64,000 nt of DNA from Nannochloropsis salina CCMP1776 (Eukaryota > Sar > Eustigmatophyceae > Eustigmatales > Monodopsidaceae): assembly GCA_004565275.1 (NCBI GenBank), contig SDOX01000019.1, positions 244,340 to 308,339 on the forward strand. Direction: 5' to 3'. Position 1 is the first letter of the stretch. Each line of letters opens with the position of its first letter. This document shows positions 33,467 through 43,272 of this stretch, in pieces. The notes below the pieces were generated by a model, which did not search any database, had not been told where the DNA came from, and saw only the letters and a list, made by a program, of their open reading frames with translations. The translations under genes were made by a program, and so were the position numbers.

Positions 33467-36400
33467 ATGCGGAAAAGCCCTTGGCGTCTCTCCATGGCCT
33501 TGGTCCTCGTCTTTCTACTTATCCTTTGCGGGTGCGAAAAGCTAGCGACGGCTGAAGTTTCAGCAGGGGGCCATTCCAGGCTGGAAATAAGGCCGCAGGT
33601 AACACGTCGCGATAGCAATACGGTTCAGGGAGTGGGAGGATTCGTGCACGCACCGGGGATGTCGGACGGACGCCGCCTACGTCGGATGCCCTTGTCCACG
33701 TCGAGACACTCGCCTGGCCCGCCTCTTCCCTCAACGATGGCTATCGCGCACGCCCGAGCCCGCTCTCTATCTGCGGGTCTTTGGCGCTTTGACAGGGAGT
33801 TTCAGCCGTCGCCTGCCGAAGAGGAGGACGGCTTTGAACCCCCAGGGAAAGGCTTGCTTCGTCTCGTCTGGAACGTGTTGCGACGCCGCTCCGTGCAAGT
33901 CGTGGGTGTGGCGGTGCTTGCGCTCAGCATTTTCAGAAACGGGTTAGAGCGGAAAGGACCTGGTAAAGCCGGTGGCATCCTGCATGGCAACGGGGTTCCC
34001 AACGCACCCGAACGCTACGTCCGCAGCAAGGATCCCGCAGTGACCAAGAACCAGCAAGAACGCGAGCGGGAGAAGAAACGTCTGGAAAAAGCACCAAAGC
34101 AAGAGACGGAGCGGGCGGAGCAGCCGGGACTGCGACACGGGAAGGAATCGTCTACACCCTTTCCTTTGACCGGGAAGCCCGCGCCTTTGGACTCGGAGGC
34201 TCCCGTCCCGGCGCCCGAGGGGATTCAGGAGGAGGGTAGCGGCGCCGTGGGTGCGCCAAGCAGTGAGAAGGACGCGGAGGAGGAGCCGTTGGGGCCTGGG
34301 CCGGATACAGAGAGGGGATTTGGAAAGGAGCAAGGGTTGGCCAGGAAGGAGGCGCGAGGGGGGCCTCTGGGCCTCTTTCGGGGGTGGGGGCGGAGTAAGA
34401 CAGGAGGAGAGCAGGCGGGCGGCGGCCGCAGGGAGGGGGAGGGGGAAACGGGCCATGGGAAGAGGGAGACGGGTGAGGGGAGTCTTGGAAAGGAGGAAGA
34501 AGGCAAGGCACAGTCTGGTGAGGGCGGGGCGGAGAAAGGGACGGGCGGGGAAATCGATGGGAAGGGGGGGAAGAGGTGGTGGAAAGTGGGGACAGAAGGG
34601 TGGAGGGGAGGGAAGTGAGAGAGGAGGAGGGGGAGGAGAGGGGGGAGGAGGAGGAGGAGGAGGAGGAGGAGGAAGGCGAAGGCACGGTGCCGTTTGAGGA
34701 GAGGGAGACCCCTTTGTTGGAGGACGGAGAGGCCTTCCTGGCCCGCCGGGGGGATGTCCTGCAGGGCGCCCCCGCGGGCACCGAGGGCAGGGAGGTCAGA
34801 GCCCGGGGTCGAGGGCGACCGCGGAGGGAAGCGCCAGGCCCGGCCGTCGTGCCAGTCCCGGGCGCTCCCCCCTCGTCGTCCTCCTCCACCTTCCCGCCCC
34901 CGCCAGCGTCCTCCGCACGCCCCAGCGGGTCCTCCTCCTTCGTGGGCGGTGTCTTCCGCGCCGTCGCCCCCGCGGTCCCGCGCGTGGACTGCGTCAAGGT
35001 CTACAAGGGGGAGATCAAGTTCGCTTCGGGCTCGGGTGTCATCTACTCCCCGGAGGGTTACTTGATGACCAATTCCCTTCTGGTTCGGAACGCTCTAGAG
35101 CTGAAAGTGACGCTGGCAGACGGGCGCGAATACCCGGCGGAGATCAAGGGCGTGGACGAGGTCTTGGACGTGGCCGTGCTCAAGATCATCCCACCCACCC
35201 CGCTGGCCCCGGTCTCTTCCCCTCCCTCCCTCCCTGCCTTCCAGTACGCGCCGGTCGGGGACTCGGAATCCCTGCAAGTAGGGGACTGGGTCCTCTCCGT
35301 CGGCTCCCCCCGGTCTCCGGGCCCCTCGGTCATTCTTGGCATTGTCAGCGGCCTGACCAAGACCGCCGCGGAGGTGGGCCGTCCCGAGACCCAAGTGTCC
35401 TTCATCCAGACCGACGCCTCCTTCGACGCGGGCGTGGTGGGGGGGCCCTTGGTGAACGAGTACGGCGAGGTCGTGGGGATCAACAGCATCGGGCTGAGGA
35501 CCAGCAGCACGGTCCAATTCTCGGTACCCATCAACCAGCTCAAGGCGGCCGTGGAGGCCTTGGCCCGTGGGCGGGAGGTCCACCACCCCTCCATCGGCGT
35601 GGAAATGATGCCGATCACGCCCACCCTGGCCGCGCAGCTCAATCAGCAGGCCATGCTTCGGCAGGGGCAACTCCAGGTGCAAGAGGAAGAGAGGATGGCG
35701 GAGGAGAAGCGGCAGCGGCAGGAGGCACGCAAGGAGAGAGGTCAGCGGCGGTCGGGAGGGCGGAGGCAAGTTGGGGATGGGAAGGACAGGGATACAGGAG
35801 GGGCCCTGGCTCATTTCTTGAGGAAGGCGCAGCACGCCGGAGGCTTCCTCCGGCAATGGCAACAGCCGTCCGACCGCTCCACGCCGCCCCCTCCGCCATC
35901 CTCTTCCCCTTCCTCGGTCGGCCCCTCCTCCTCCTCTTCCCCGCCTTCTCAAATCCAATTCATCCCCGAGGGCGGGGCCGTAGTGGTTGTCCATGTATTG
36001 GAGGACTCGCCGGCTCAACACGGGGGGCTCCGCCACCTCGATATACTCCTCGAGATCGATCGATGCCCAATTTACGGAGTGGGGGACGCACAGCGCATCA
36101 TCCACTCATCAGGGGTAGGCCGGGACCTGGAGATCAAGGTCCTGCGGAACACCCAGGAAGTCACCCTCCACGTTCGAACCACGGATTTTTTGACCCTGTT
36201 TAAGAAACAGCAGGCCGCCAAGAAATACCCGGAGTTGAGGCCGAAAGTGAAGGAGGGGAGACGGGTCGGAGAGGAAGGAGGGTGGTTGGACGGAGAAAAC
36301 GCGTGGCACGAGCAGGTGAGAGGGGTACCAGGGGAGCAAGAAGGCGAGCAACAGCCTGCGAGTGATGAAAGGGGGGAAGAAGGCTGTGCAGTGGGCGAAT

Positions 36401-36543
36401 GTGAGGAGGTAAACGAGAAGGGAGCACGGGTAGGACGGAAGGCGTCACCCAGAGCGGCGGCCCGAGGGGAGGATAAGATGGGGGATGGGCGGAGCGCAAA
36501 GGAGACAAAGCGCGAGGATCTTCAAGGAGAATGCTGGACATGA
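33467..36543 (+). CDS. HtrA/Deg-fold protein lacking catalytic His and Ser
   Basis: One gene read in two frames. The first part (from 33467) has a signal-peptide-like start (MALVLVFLLILCG), a second hydrophobic segment (about 143-157) and a long Lys/Glu/Gly-rich stretch. The second part (about 34907-36543) has an HtrA trypsin-like domain and a PDZ domain (about 35980-36175). In the protease domain the usual TNxHV site reads TNSLLV (Ser at 35074-35076 instead of His). The usual GNSGGPLV site reads GVVGGPLV (Val at 35437-35439 instead of Ser). Only the Asp of DVAVLKI remains. It is therefore very probably not a protease but a scaffold or chaperone. The frames probably join by an intron; best candidate 34518-34906 (GTGAGG donor, pyrimidine-rich CCAG acceptor, both phase 1), not certain. 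Confidence 0.75.
34617..34675 (+). repeat. (GGA)n purine-rich low-complexity tract
   Basis: Imperfect GGA/GAG repeats lie inside the frame-switch zone of the HtrA-like gene. In one frame it reads as poly-Glu; in my preferred splice model it is intronic. Confidence 0.7.
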
Positions 36544-36878
36544 GTGCATAGAGGCACTCCACACTAGCGAGGTCGATCTAAAAAATGAACAGTAGCGGCA
36601 ATGTTGGCAAACACACCTGGATCTTTGACAGATGTTTGATTGTTTCTTTGTATAATATTACGCAGCCGCCGACAACTCTGACGAATATGCGAGCAGCTAG
36701 AGGGCCGGTCGGGCCATTACGATCAGTTCTTGGCTCTCTCACACTCTCCTTCCTTAAACACAATTAGTCTCACAGTCGTCTGCGTCCACATTGATCAATT
36801 TCCACACAAGGAGAATCCGACCTGTCTATCCACTGAGCGCTCTCGCTCGGCCTATGCGTGACCTCACCCGGACATTTC
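36544..36878. other. convergent intergenic region
   Basis: 3' flanks of the HtrA-like gene (+) and the ABC1-type kinase (-). No gene was recognised. Confidence 0.4.
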
Positions 36879-38651
36879 TCACAACGAGAAAGGCGACGCC
36901 ATCAACAAGGGCAAGGCGGCGTGGAATATGTTCAACTCGGGGTCCAGGCTCCTGCCTAGGCCCTCCAGGATGAAAGTGGCGATGACCACCGTGCTGAGGC
37001 CTCCGTCGAGTTTGACACGGTAATGCCGGCATGTGTCGAAGATTCGACCCACGGCATCCGCTGCTTTCCGTTGCAACTCCTCCCCCTCTTTCTGTGTCGC
37101 CGCCGCCTGTTCCTCCTTGCTCATTCGCCGTCTTTGAAGCCTCGCTGCTTCCATTTCCAGCTCGGACCGGTCTTCAGCCTCCTGCATGTCTTGCACAATC
37201 GCGGCAATGGCGCGCACAAAGCCCTCCGGGTCCACACAGTCGTGCTCTGGCGCCGTTTCTAACACGGCTTGAGCCACCTTCTCCCCGTCTCCTCGGGCAG
37301 CGTGGTAAAAAATCCGCACGAAGGCGCTCCGGCTTCGGCGGCTGAGCTCGGTGCAGATTCCTGCGTCGAGGAAGGCCAAGACCGGTTGGTTGTCATTCTG
37401 ACCGTTTCGACGGACCAGAACATTACCCGGGTGTAAGTCGGCGTGAGCAAAGTTATGGGTGATAAGCATCTGCAAGAAGGAGGAGAGGGAGAGGGCTGCG
37501 AGTTTTTGACGGAACTCGGGCGACGTTTGCGCTTTGTCCATGGCGATGTACGTGCTGATGCTCTCGCCATGCACGAACTCCTCCACCAGCACATCTTCGC
37601 TTACGTAGTCGTCCACTGGTTCAGGAAAGGTTATGTAGGGGTTGCTCTTGAAATTCGCGCGGAGGCGATGCAAATTGCGGGCCTCTTTCCTCATGTCCAT
37701 CTGATCGTACATCAAGCTCGTGAACTCCGTCAAGGCGTCCGCGAAGCTCCAGTACTTGAAAAACGAGAAACTTTCCACGACGCTGGCAATCGTGAGGAAG
37801 AGATTTAAGTCCGTCTCGATGGTCCCTTTCACGTGGGGGTGCACCACCTTCACAGCCACCTCGCGATAGGCTGGCGGCGACGGACAAACCCTGTCGTTGG
37901 CATCGCATCTCGTGGCAGAGACCGAAAGCACCGATGTCCTGTCGCCACTCCGCGCCGTAGCCTCCTGTGAATCCATCAACAATTGTGCCTTATAGACCTG
38001 GGCGATGCACCCGCTCCCCAAAACCTCTCTCTCCACCCTCAGGACATCCGCATAATCCTCTCCGAGGGCGGCTTTTAGAGCCGCGTCCGTCTGCGCCCAA
38101 GAATGAGGTTTCACTCGGTTCTGCACGACAGCCATACGGTCGCAAAAGTCGGCGTCGAACAGGTCGCGGCGGCTGCTCGCCCACTGAAAGAATTTGATGG
38201 AGGCGGGCCCCAAATACGTGACGGCACTCACGAAAAATTCCCACCATTGCTCGTACAGCGCGGGGAAAGAGTGTTGAAGACGCACCACCAAAGGGTATGT
38301 GATAATACAGGGGCTTGTCACTGCAATCATTTCCGTTAAACGAATTAAGGCTTTCAGCTGCTGCAAGAAGCGATAGAGCAACTTGAGGAAGCGCTTCGCG
38401 ATTGATACCGATGGCTCCGCGGTCAAATGTGCGCTTGTGGGTGCATTGGAACTCGCAGTAGAAAGAGCTACTGGCACCGCATCGCCTGCGTAATCATGGG
38501 AGCGATGGCTTAATCCGACAAGGCTGCTCACCAGACCGGCTGCCACGGCAGGAGCAAGGATCGGGTATTGGTGTGTGACATTGCGGGCGAAAGCCGTGGC
38601 ATACGTCCGCCCGCGAGGGGCGGAGACGACAAGACGCCGGACAGCTAGCAT
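36879..38651 (-). CDS. ADCK2-type ABC1 atypical kinase, mitochondrial
   Basis: 590 residues from the ATG at 38651, chosen because the start then reads as a mitochondrial presequence (MLAVRRLVVSAPRGRTYATAF) and the upstream frame has no ATG. ABC1/UbiB family proteins support coenzyme Q biosynthesis or lipid homeostasis. Motifs (numbered from this Met): IAQVYKA in place of the Gly loop (about 216-222), VAVK Lys268, catalytic HADLHPGN (Asp405, Asn410) and metal-binding Asp429 in LDAG. The layout, with an insert between the Ala-rich loop and Lys and a RRDLF-x2-DFCDR helix, fits the ADCK2 branch. The hallmark KxGQ reads KFFQ (153-156), losing the conserved Gly. The gene is intronless. Confidence 0.85.
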   Translation of the reverse strand: MLAVRRLVVSAPRGRTYATAFARNVTHQYPILAPAVAAGLVSSLVGLSHRSHDYAGDAVPVALSTASSNAPTSAHLTAEPSVSIAKRFLKLLYRFLQQLKALIRLTEMIAVTSPCIITYPLVVRLQHSFPALYEQWWEFFVSAVTYLGPASIKFFQWASSRRDLFDADFCDRMAVVQNRVKPHSWAQTDAALKAALGEDYADVLRVEREVLGSGCIAQVYKAQLLMDSQEATARSGDRTSVLSVSATRCDANDRVCPSPPAYREVAVKVVHPHVKGTIETDLNLFLTIASVVESFSFFKYWSFADALTEFTSLMYDQMDMRKEARNLHRLRANFKSNPYITFPEPVDDYVSEDVLVEEFVHGESISTYIAMDKAQTSPEFRQKLAALSLSSFLQMLITHNFAHADLHPGNVLVRRNGQNDNQPVLAFLDAGICTELSRRSRSAFVRIFYHAARGDGEKVAQAVLETAPEHDCVDPEGFVRAIAAIVQDMQEAEDRSELEMEAARLQRRRMSKEEQAAATQKEGEELQRKAADAVGRIFDTCRHYRVKLDGGLSTVVIATFILEGLGRSLDPELNIFHAALPLLMASPFSL

Positions 38652-40986
38652 TATACGGTTCTCAGGAAATTTGCAGCCAGGCAAGACGGGTCGTAGAGGG
38701 GAACTAGTCTCATACCACGCTGCCACCTCGAATCTCAGATCCTGTGGTCGAAAGCATTTGCATTGTAGGCGAGAATGAGCAACCGAAACCGTTGCATAAT
38801 GGATAAACAACGTCAACAAAAGCGTGAATACCAGATACCTGGTGAACAGCCCTTCATGTGAAGGCCTGTCCTCACCGGATGTGTGTCAGTGCCTTGCCAC
38901 GTCGATCTTGACGGCGAATGCAATCGACTAGGCGAGGCAGTGAGCGACGCCTGCTGAAAAGATCTGCAAATGCCGTACGTCGCTTGTCACAAATTCTCGA
39001 TAGATGAGGACCAAGGTCACACATTTGGTGGTAGGAACCTCGCGAAAGAGAATATAGTACGTTTCGTGGCATGGTGTTCGGTCTGCATCGGCAAGGCCCC
39101 GGAGCCCGGTGCACGCTTTCCACTTGGCTGTAGCCCGCCCGCCTTCTCACGGGGGATGGGGAGGTTGGCCAAATTTGGGAAAATGCCTACAGGTTAAGGG
39201 ACAAATCTGATCTCGACGTAAGAGTCATTGGGCAATTGCAGTCGTACATAGTTGTGATCAACTTTTGAGAGAAGTGCACCAACAAAATGTGTTGAAATTC
39301 CTTTTTGTATTCCCGAATGCGGAAAAAGGGTTTTGGTCCATAACATCAGAGGTATACAGTATAGCAAGTTAAAAAGCATTTATGATGTTTCAAAAAGTGT
39401 TCTCACGGTTCTATGAGATATTAAATCTCGATACAAACTTTCGTGGGGAAAGCTTGCTGTCCCTCGTTAGTGCGCATGGTCATGCTTAATTTATGACGGG
39501 ATCTAGCATGTATAACTTATTTCAACGTGTTGATATTTGAACAAACATGATCATGGTTGCATTTTCAACTTCCATTAATTGCCTGTATGCACAAATATAA
39601 CGCATTGTTATATCCTGGGAATCGCTAGCTCCTGCGTACGATCACAGATATGATGATGTCTTATTTTCCCCTTCAAGGAATAGCTGGACAGCCTTATGAA
39701 GCCGGAATAGCACGTTCTGTGACCATTTTCCCAGATTTTCTGTTAAGTTTCAAAAAATCTGGAAATTGTATCCGCTTAATCAAGCTGGTAATCAGTTTTT
39801 AGCATCCGTGCGTGCATCTTGACTTTGCTTGATTTGCAGTAGGATTATTGGTGTACCGGATTACACATCCTCGGCTTACAAGAGTATAAAGAGTAACGCC
39901 CAATGTGCTTGATTTCTGACAGAATCAAAAATAAAATCAAAACTTTCTTGAAAATATGAAAATCATGGCTGCTCGGTGCCTGAGTGCTTAATCGGTGGTT
40001 CGCCAAGAGAGGAAGGGTGAACTCCACCGATTATTTGTTTTGCTTCTGGGTAGAGTGCCAAAAGCAAATTGGCGATAATTCTTTCAAGATGTACGCCATG
40101 TTGTATTGATCATTGTCTTGTTTATTATTTATGCATCTCCCCACGTGTCCTTTTGGTCTTCCGAGTCAGGAGAGGGGGGCTGCGAAGGCAGCTCTGGGAT
40201 CGTCTGTGGTTAAAAGGACCGAGCAAGCAAATGAATTTAACATGCACCTCTCGTAAATTCTCAATCTTTCTGACACTTTACACACTTCATTCGAGCTTAA
40301 GCAGGACATTCACTCGTTTGACTAGAATTTACCCACCAGGTCTAGTTTGATGATTGAAGAAGCCGCATCGTATGTCGCATGCCCAATCCGTTTGGTTGTT
40401 TTTGTGCGTGATGAGTACGTGAGCAAACCCCTACCATAGCACAATAAGAAATCGGGCTTTACATACCAGGTTTATAGAAGTTGTGGACAATTGAGCTGTC
40501 TCCAAGAGTTTATCGCGAGAGGTGGGAAGTAGAAATTAGAACGTCGCGAGGAAAAAATGCAAAATGCCCTCAGACCCTCTAACATGTGTAACTTACGCGC
40601 CGGCGAGTAAAGAGAGGTAGGCAATAGGAAATAGCGAGATATATCTGACGGCTTTACCCAGACGGGAGACTGGCGGCATAGTATGAAAGAGACCTAGTGC
40701 TTAACTGGGAGGAGGTTAATACGGAAGTCAAACGTGGCGTTGTGTCTTGGTTCTTTAGCAGTGAAAGCAGCCCCTTCAAGCTGTCACGTAATCAGTGCAC
40801 TCCTGTACGTGGGACAACTTGGACGGAATTCTACAAAGTCCTTCATGAAGACTCCTCCTCCCTTCCAGGCTGACTGACTGCTGCACATCTCGTCGCTGCG
40901 ACGAACGAAGGCTCGTGCTGTTCCGTATACCATGGTATATTGTTCAATCGCATAACAATACACCACCCACACCACTGTCACTAGGC
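38652..40986. other. 2.3 kb gene-free stretch, AT-rich in the middle
   Basis: Between outward-facing ABC1-kinase and NIPA-like genes. The centre (about 39180-40130) is clearly more AT-rich than the rest of the window and full of stops in every frame. I find no transposase, reverse transcriptase, tRNA or recognisable repeat, only a small hairpin (GAGAT-ATTAA-ATCTC near 39416). It may hold long promoters, a non-coding RNA or a worn-out element. Confidence 0.45.
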
Positions 40987-42629
40987 ATGCTATCTTCTAC
41001 ACCTCTCTCAGAAAATCGTCGAAGTGATACAGCCGAAACGACTGTTTTCAGGCGGCGGGATCCTAGCCAAGAAGACATCGACGATGCAGCCTCCACCCTG
41101 AGGGCATGTGTCGATCGAGACCTCCTGTCGGAAATCTGCCATGGCGATGACGTCAAGCCTTCACACATTCCTCATTTATTGTCAACCTTTCCATCGTCCT
41201 CGCCTTTGAAAGGTGGGTGTGCCTTGTGGCCACGGCAGGAAAGGAGGCTTTGCAACAGATGGAATGTACAGCAGGCCAGCATGCAGACCCTCAAGACATC
41301 GCTAATCATTGCTCGCGACATTTTTCTCGTTTAAAGGCACCAGGAAAAGATTCCATTATCCGCAAGAATACCGTTGCTCACAAACCTACTGACGCCACCA
41401 CAAAAAGCAGGTGAGAATCTTCACAAATGTCGACCGTGGAGTGAGGCCGACTTCTTTCATCGCCTCCGCACCTTCACGCCGCAAAGATGGTTTGGGAAAA
41501 GCCTGGCGCTGACCCCACCGCGTTGTGCCGCACAAGGATGGGTGAATGTTGACATGGACACGCTAGTCTGCGAGCTGTACGTTCCTCTTGAAGTGGAAGG
41601 AGGCCTCCACTATTAGATTCCGCGAGCGTGGACGATGCCTCTGCATTTATATTCTGTGTACTTCTGGGAACTTCTTGTCGAATTCATTTTTCACTATTCG
41701 CCCTACACAGGTGCCAGGCGAGGCTCACGCACACCGACGGCCACGAGCCAGCCCCAGACCTTCTCTCCGCCTCCCATACCCTTACGTGCCCCTGGCGCCA
41801 ACAAGCTTGCGAGACGGAAGTGTCGCATTTCCCTCTCGTCACAGCTCAATCTCTGCTCTCTCATATTGCCGATAGGCTGGAGGGATGTCGGCGCTTGCTG
41901 CGGGCGTACCATGGGGTCTTCAGCATTTCAATCCCGGAAGAGATCCAAACGCTTATCGACGGCGTCAAAATGAAAAAAGGCGCTTCATCGCAATCAGCTC
42001 GCCTGACACTCGACATATTGGCAGACCGTGTGCAGGACTGGCTCCAGGACGTGGCCTCGGCGGCCCCAGGTGTGGGTGAGGTGGGAGGGGAGGACGAAAA
42101 ACGGGGGGGGTTGACGCTGGCTTTGCTCGGATGGGAAGCCTTTCCTTTGTCGAAGGGCTCGCCAACGCAGTGTGGAGGGAATATAGGGCGACCGGGAGGG
42201 GACTGGGTGTTGAAATGTGGTCTATGTGGTCGCAGCATCCAAGCGAGTCGCATTGCAGACCGAAGGGGCAGCTTCGGGAGAGGGCGCGGATCGGAAGGTG
42301 AAGGGAATGAGGAGCAGATACCACGCGTTAAAGCAAGAAGAGTGGAAAGCCCACTGGGGCCATTAACTTTTGACGCTGTCTCTCAGCACCGATGGTGGTG
42401 TCCTTGGATATCAAGAGGCATGGATGAGAAGGGGATGCTGGGTTGGCGGCAGGCGTTGAAGGCGGTCGTGGGGCGGATGCGACAGGTAGAGGACCTCGGA
42501 TTGTTGGGATTGAGCGAGCAAGAAGCCGATATGGGTAAACATAATGGTCTAGGTGCCGATGACTCTCTCAACTCGCCGTCCTACTCGTCGATGTACAGCA
42601 AAGTAAAGTGCCTGATGGACAGCATGTAA
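40987..42629 (+). CDS. NIPA/ZC3HC1-like C3HC zinc-finger protein, three exons
   Basis: Exons 40987-41212, 41411-41576 and 41711-42629 give 436 aa; introns are 198 bp (GTGGGT donor) and 134 bp (GTACGT donor). Joining is decisive for the fold. Exon 2 carries CRPWSEADFFHRLRTF and GWVNVDMDTLVCE, and the split codon at 41576/41711 restores the CELC zinc pair, which exon 3 completes with HTLTCPWR. This is the C3HC domain of ZC3HC1/NIPA, Rsm1 and plant relatives. A second module has CGLCGR and, after an insert, FDAVSQHRWWCPWI (the Rsm1-like half). In animals the family sits at the nuclear basket with TPR and was described as an F-box-like cyclin B regulator; the role here is by homology. A poly(A)-like AATAAA follows the stop. 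Confidence 0.85.
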
Positions 42630-43272
42630 TGACACAAGTGCTATATTAGATTACAAGAACACAAGCGATGCTCCACAGTATTGATTCCCGAAGCAATAAA
42701 CGTTTTTTTTTTCAAATGAAAGATTACGCTAGGTCCTTGTTCTGAGAACCTCACCTGCGGCCACGGAGCGCCATAGGCACGATGACGGAAAAATATATTC
42801 GCCAGCCAGGAAAGGACCCCAAATTAATATGAACTTCCTTAAAGATTCTTTTTACCTCACAAGGAACTTTACCGACGATGCTCGCGTGTGCAGCTGCCGT
42901 GCGCTTTCTCGAAATGTTAGATTGCTCTGCGAGTGGTTTTCACGGCCCGCATTCGTACCCGGATGCTCGGACGTCGCATAAGCCTCAACTCGGGGGATTA
43001 TGTACGTACCACCATCCCCACGCTTTTGTGTATACACGTCATGGCCATATTGCAGTACCATGTACGATGGATGAATTCTCTAAATGTCGAAGACAACGTA
43101 CACCTTTAAAGGAAGGGCAAGGGCCTTGTCCTTCAGCTCACGTGTCCGTGCTTGCTCCCTCTCTGCTTACTTCCCGCCACCCCTAACATCAACACGCAGA
43201 GGTCACGTCAAGATGACAATGACGCATCCTTAGACGTGGGTGGAAATTTTAAGGACAGTTGAGTCGAATGAG
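42630..43272. other. intergenic, NIPA-like 3' end and VPS13 promoter
   Basis: 643 bp in tandem orientation. It carries the NIPA-like poly(A) signal at 42695 and the VPS13 upstream region. The weak open frame at 42878-43186 has no domain. Confidence 0.4.
42695..42700 (+). terminator. possible AATAAA polyadenylation signal
   Basis: AATAAA, followed by a T-run, lies 66 bp after the NIPA-like stop. Confidence 0.35.

Noticed and set aside
41628-41710. Start of an unspliced 333-residue frame for the NIPA-like gene
   Set aside because: Its first 28 codons are intron sequence; the zinc-finger alignment requires the exon to begin at 41711.
43240-43272. Upstream in-frame extension of VPS13 starting at GTG
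   Set aside because: The chorein domain begins naturally at the ATG at 43273; a GTG start is unlikely in a nuclear gene.
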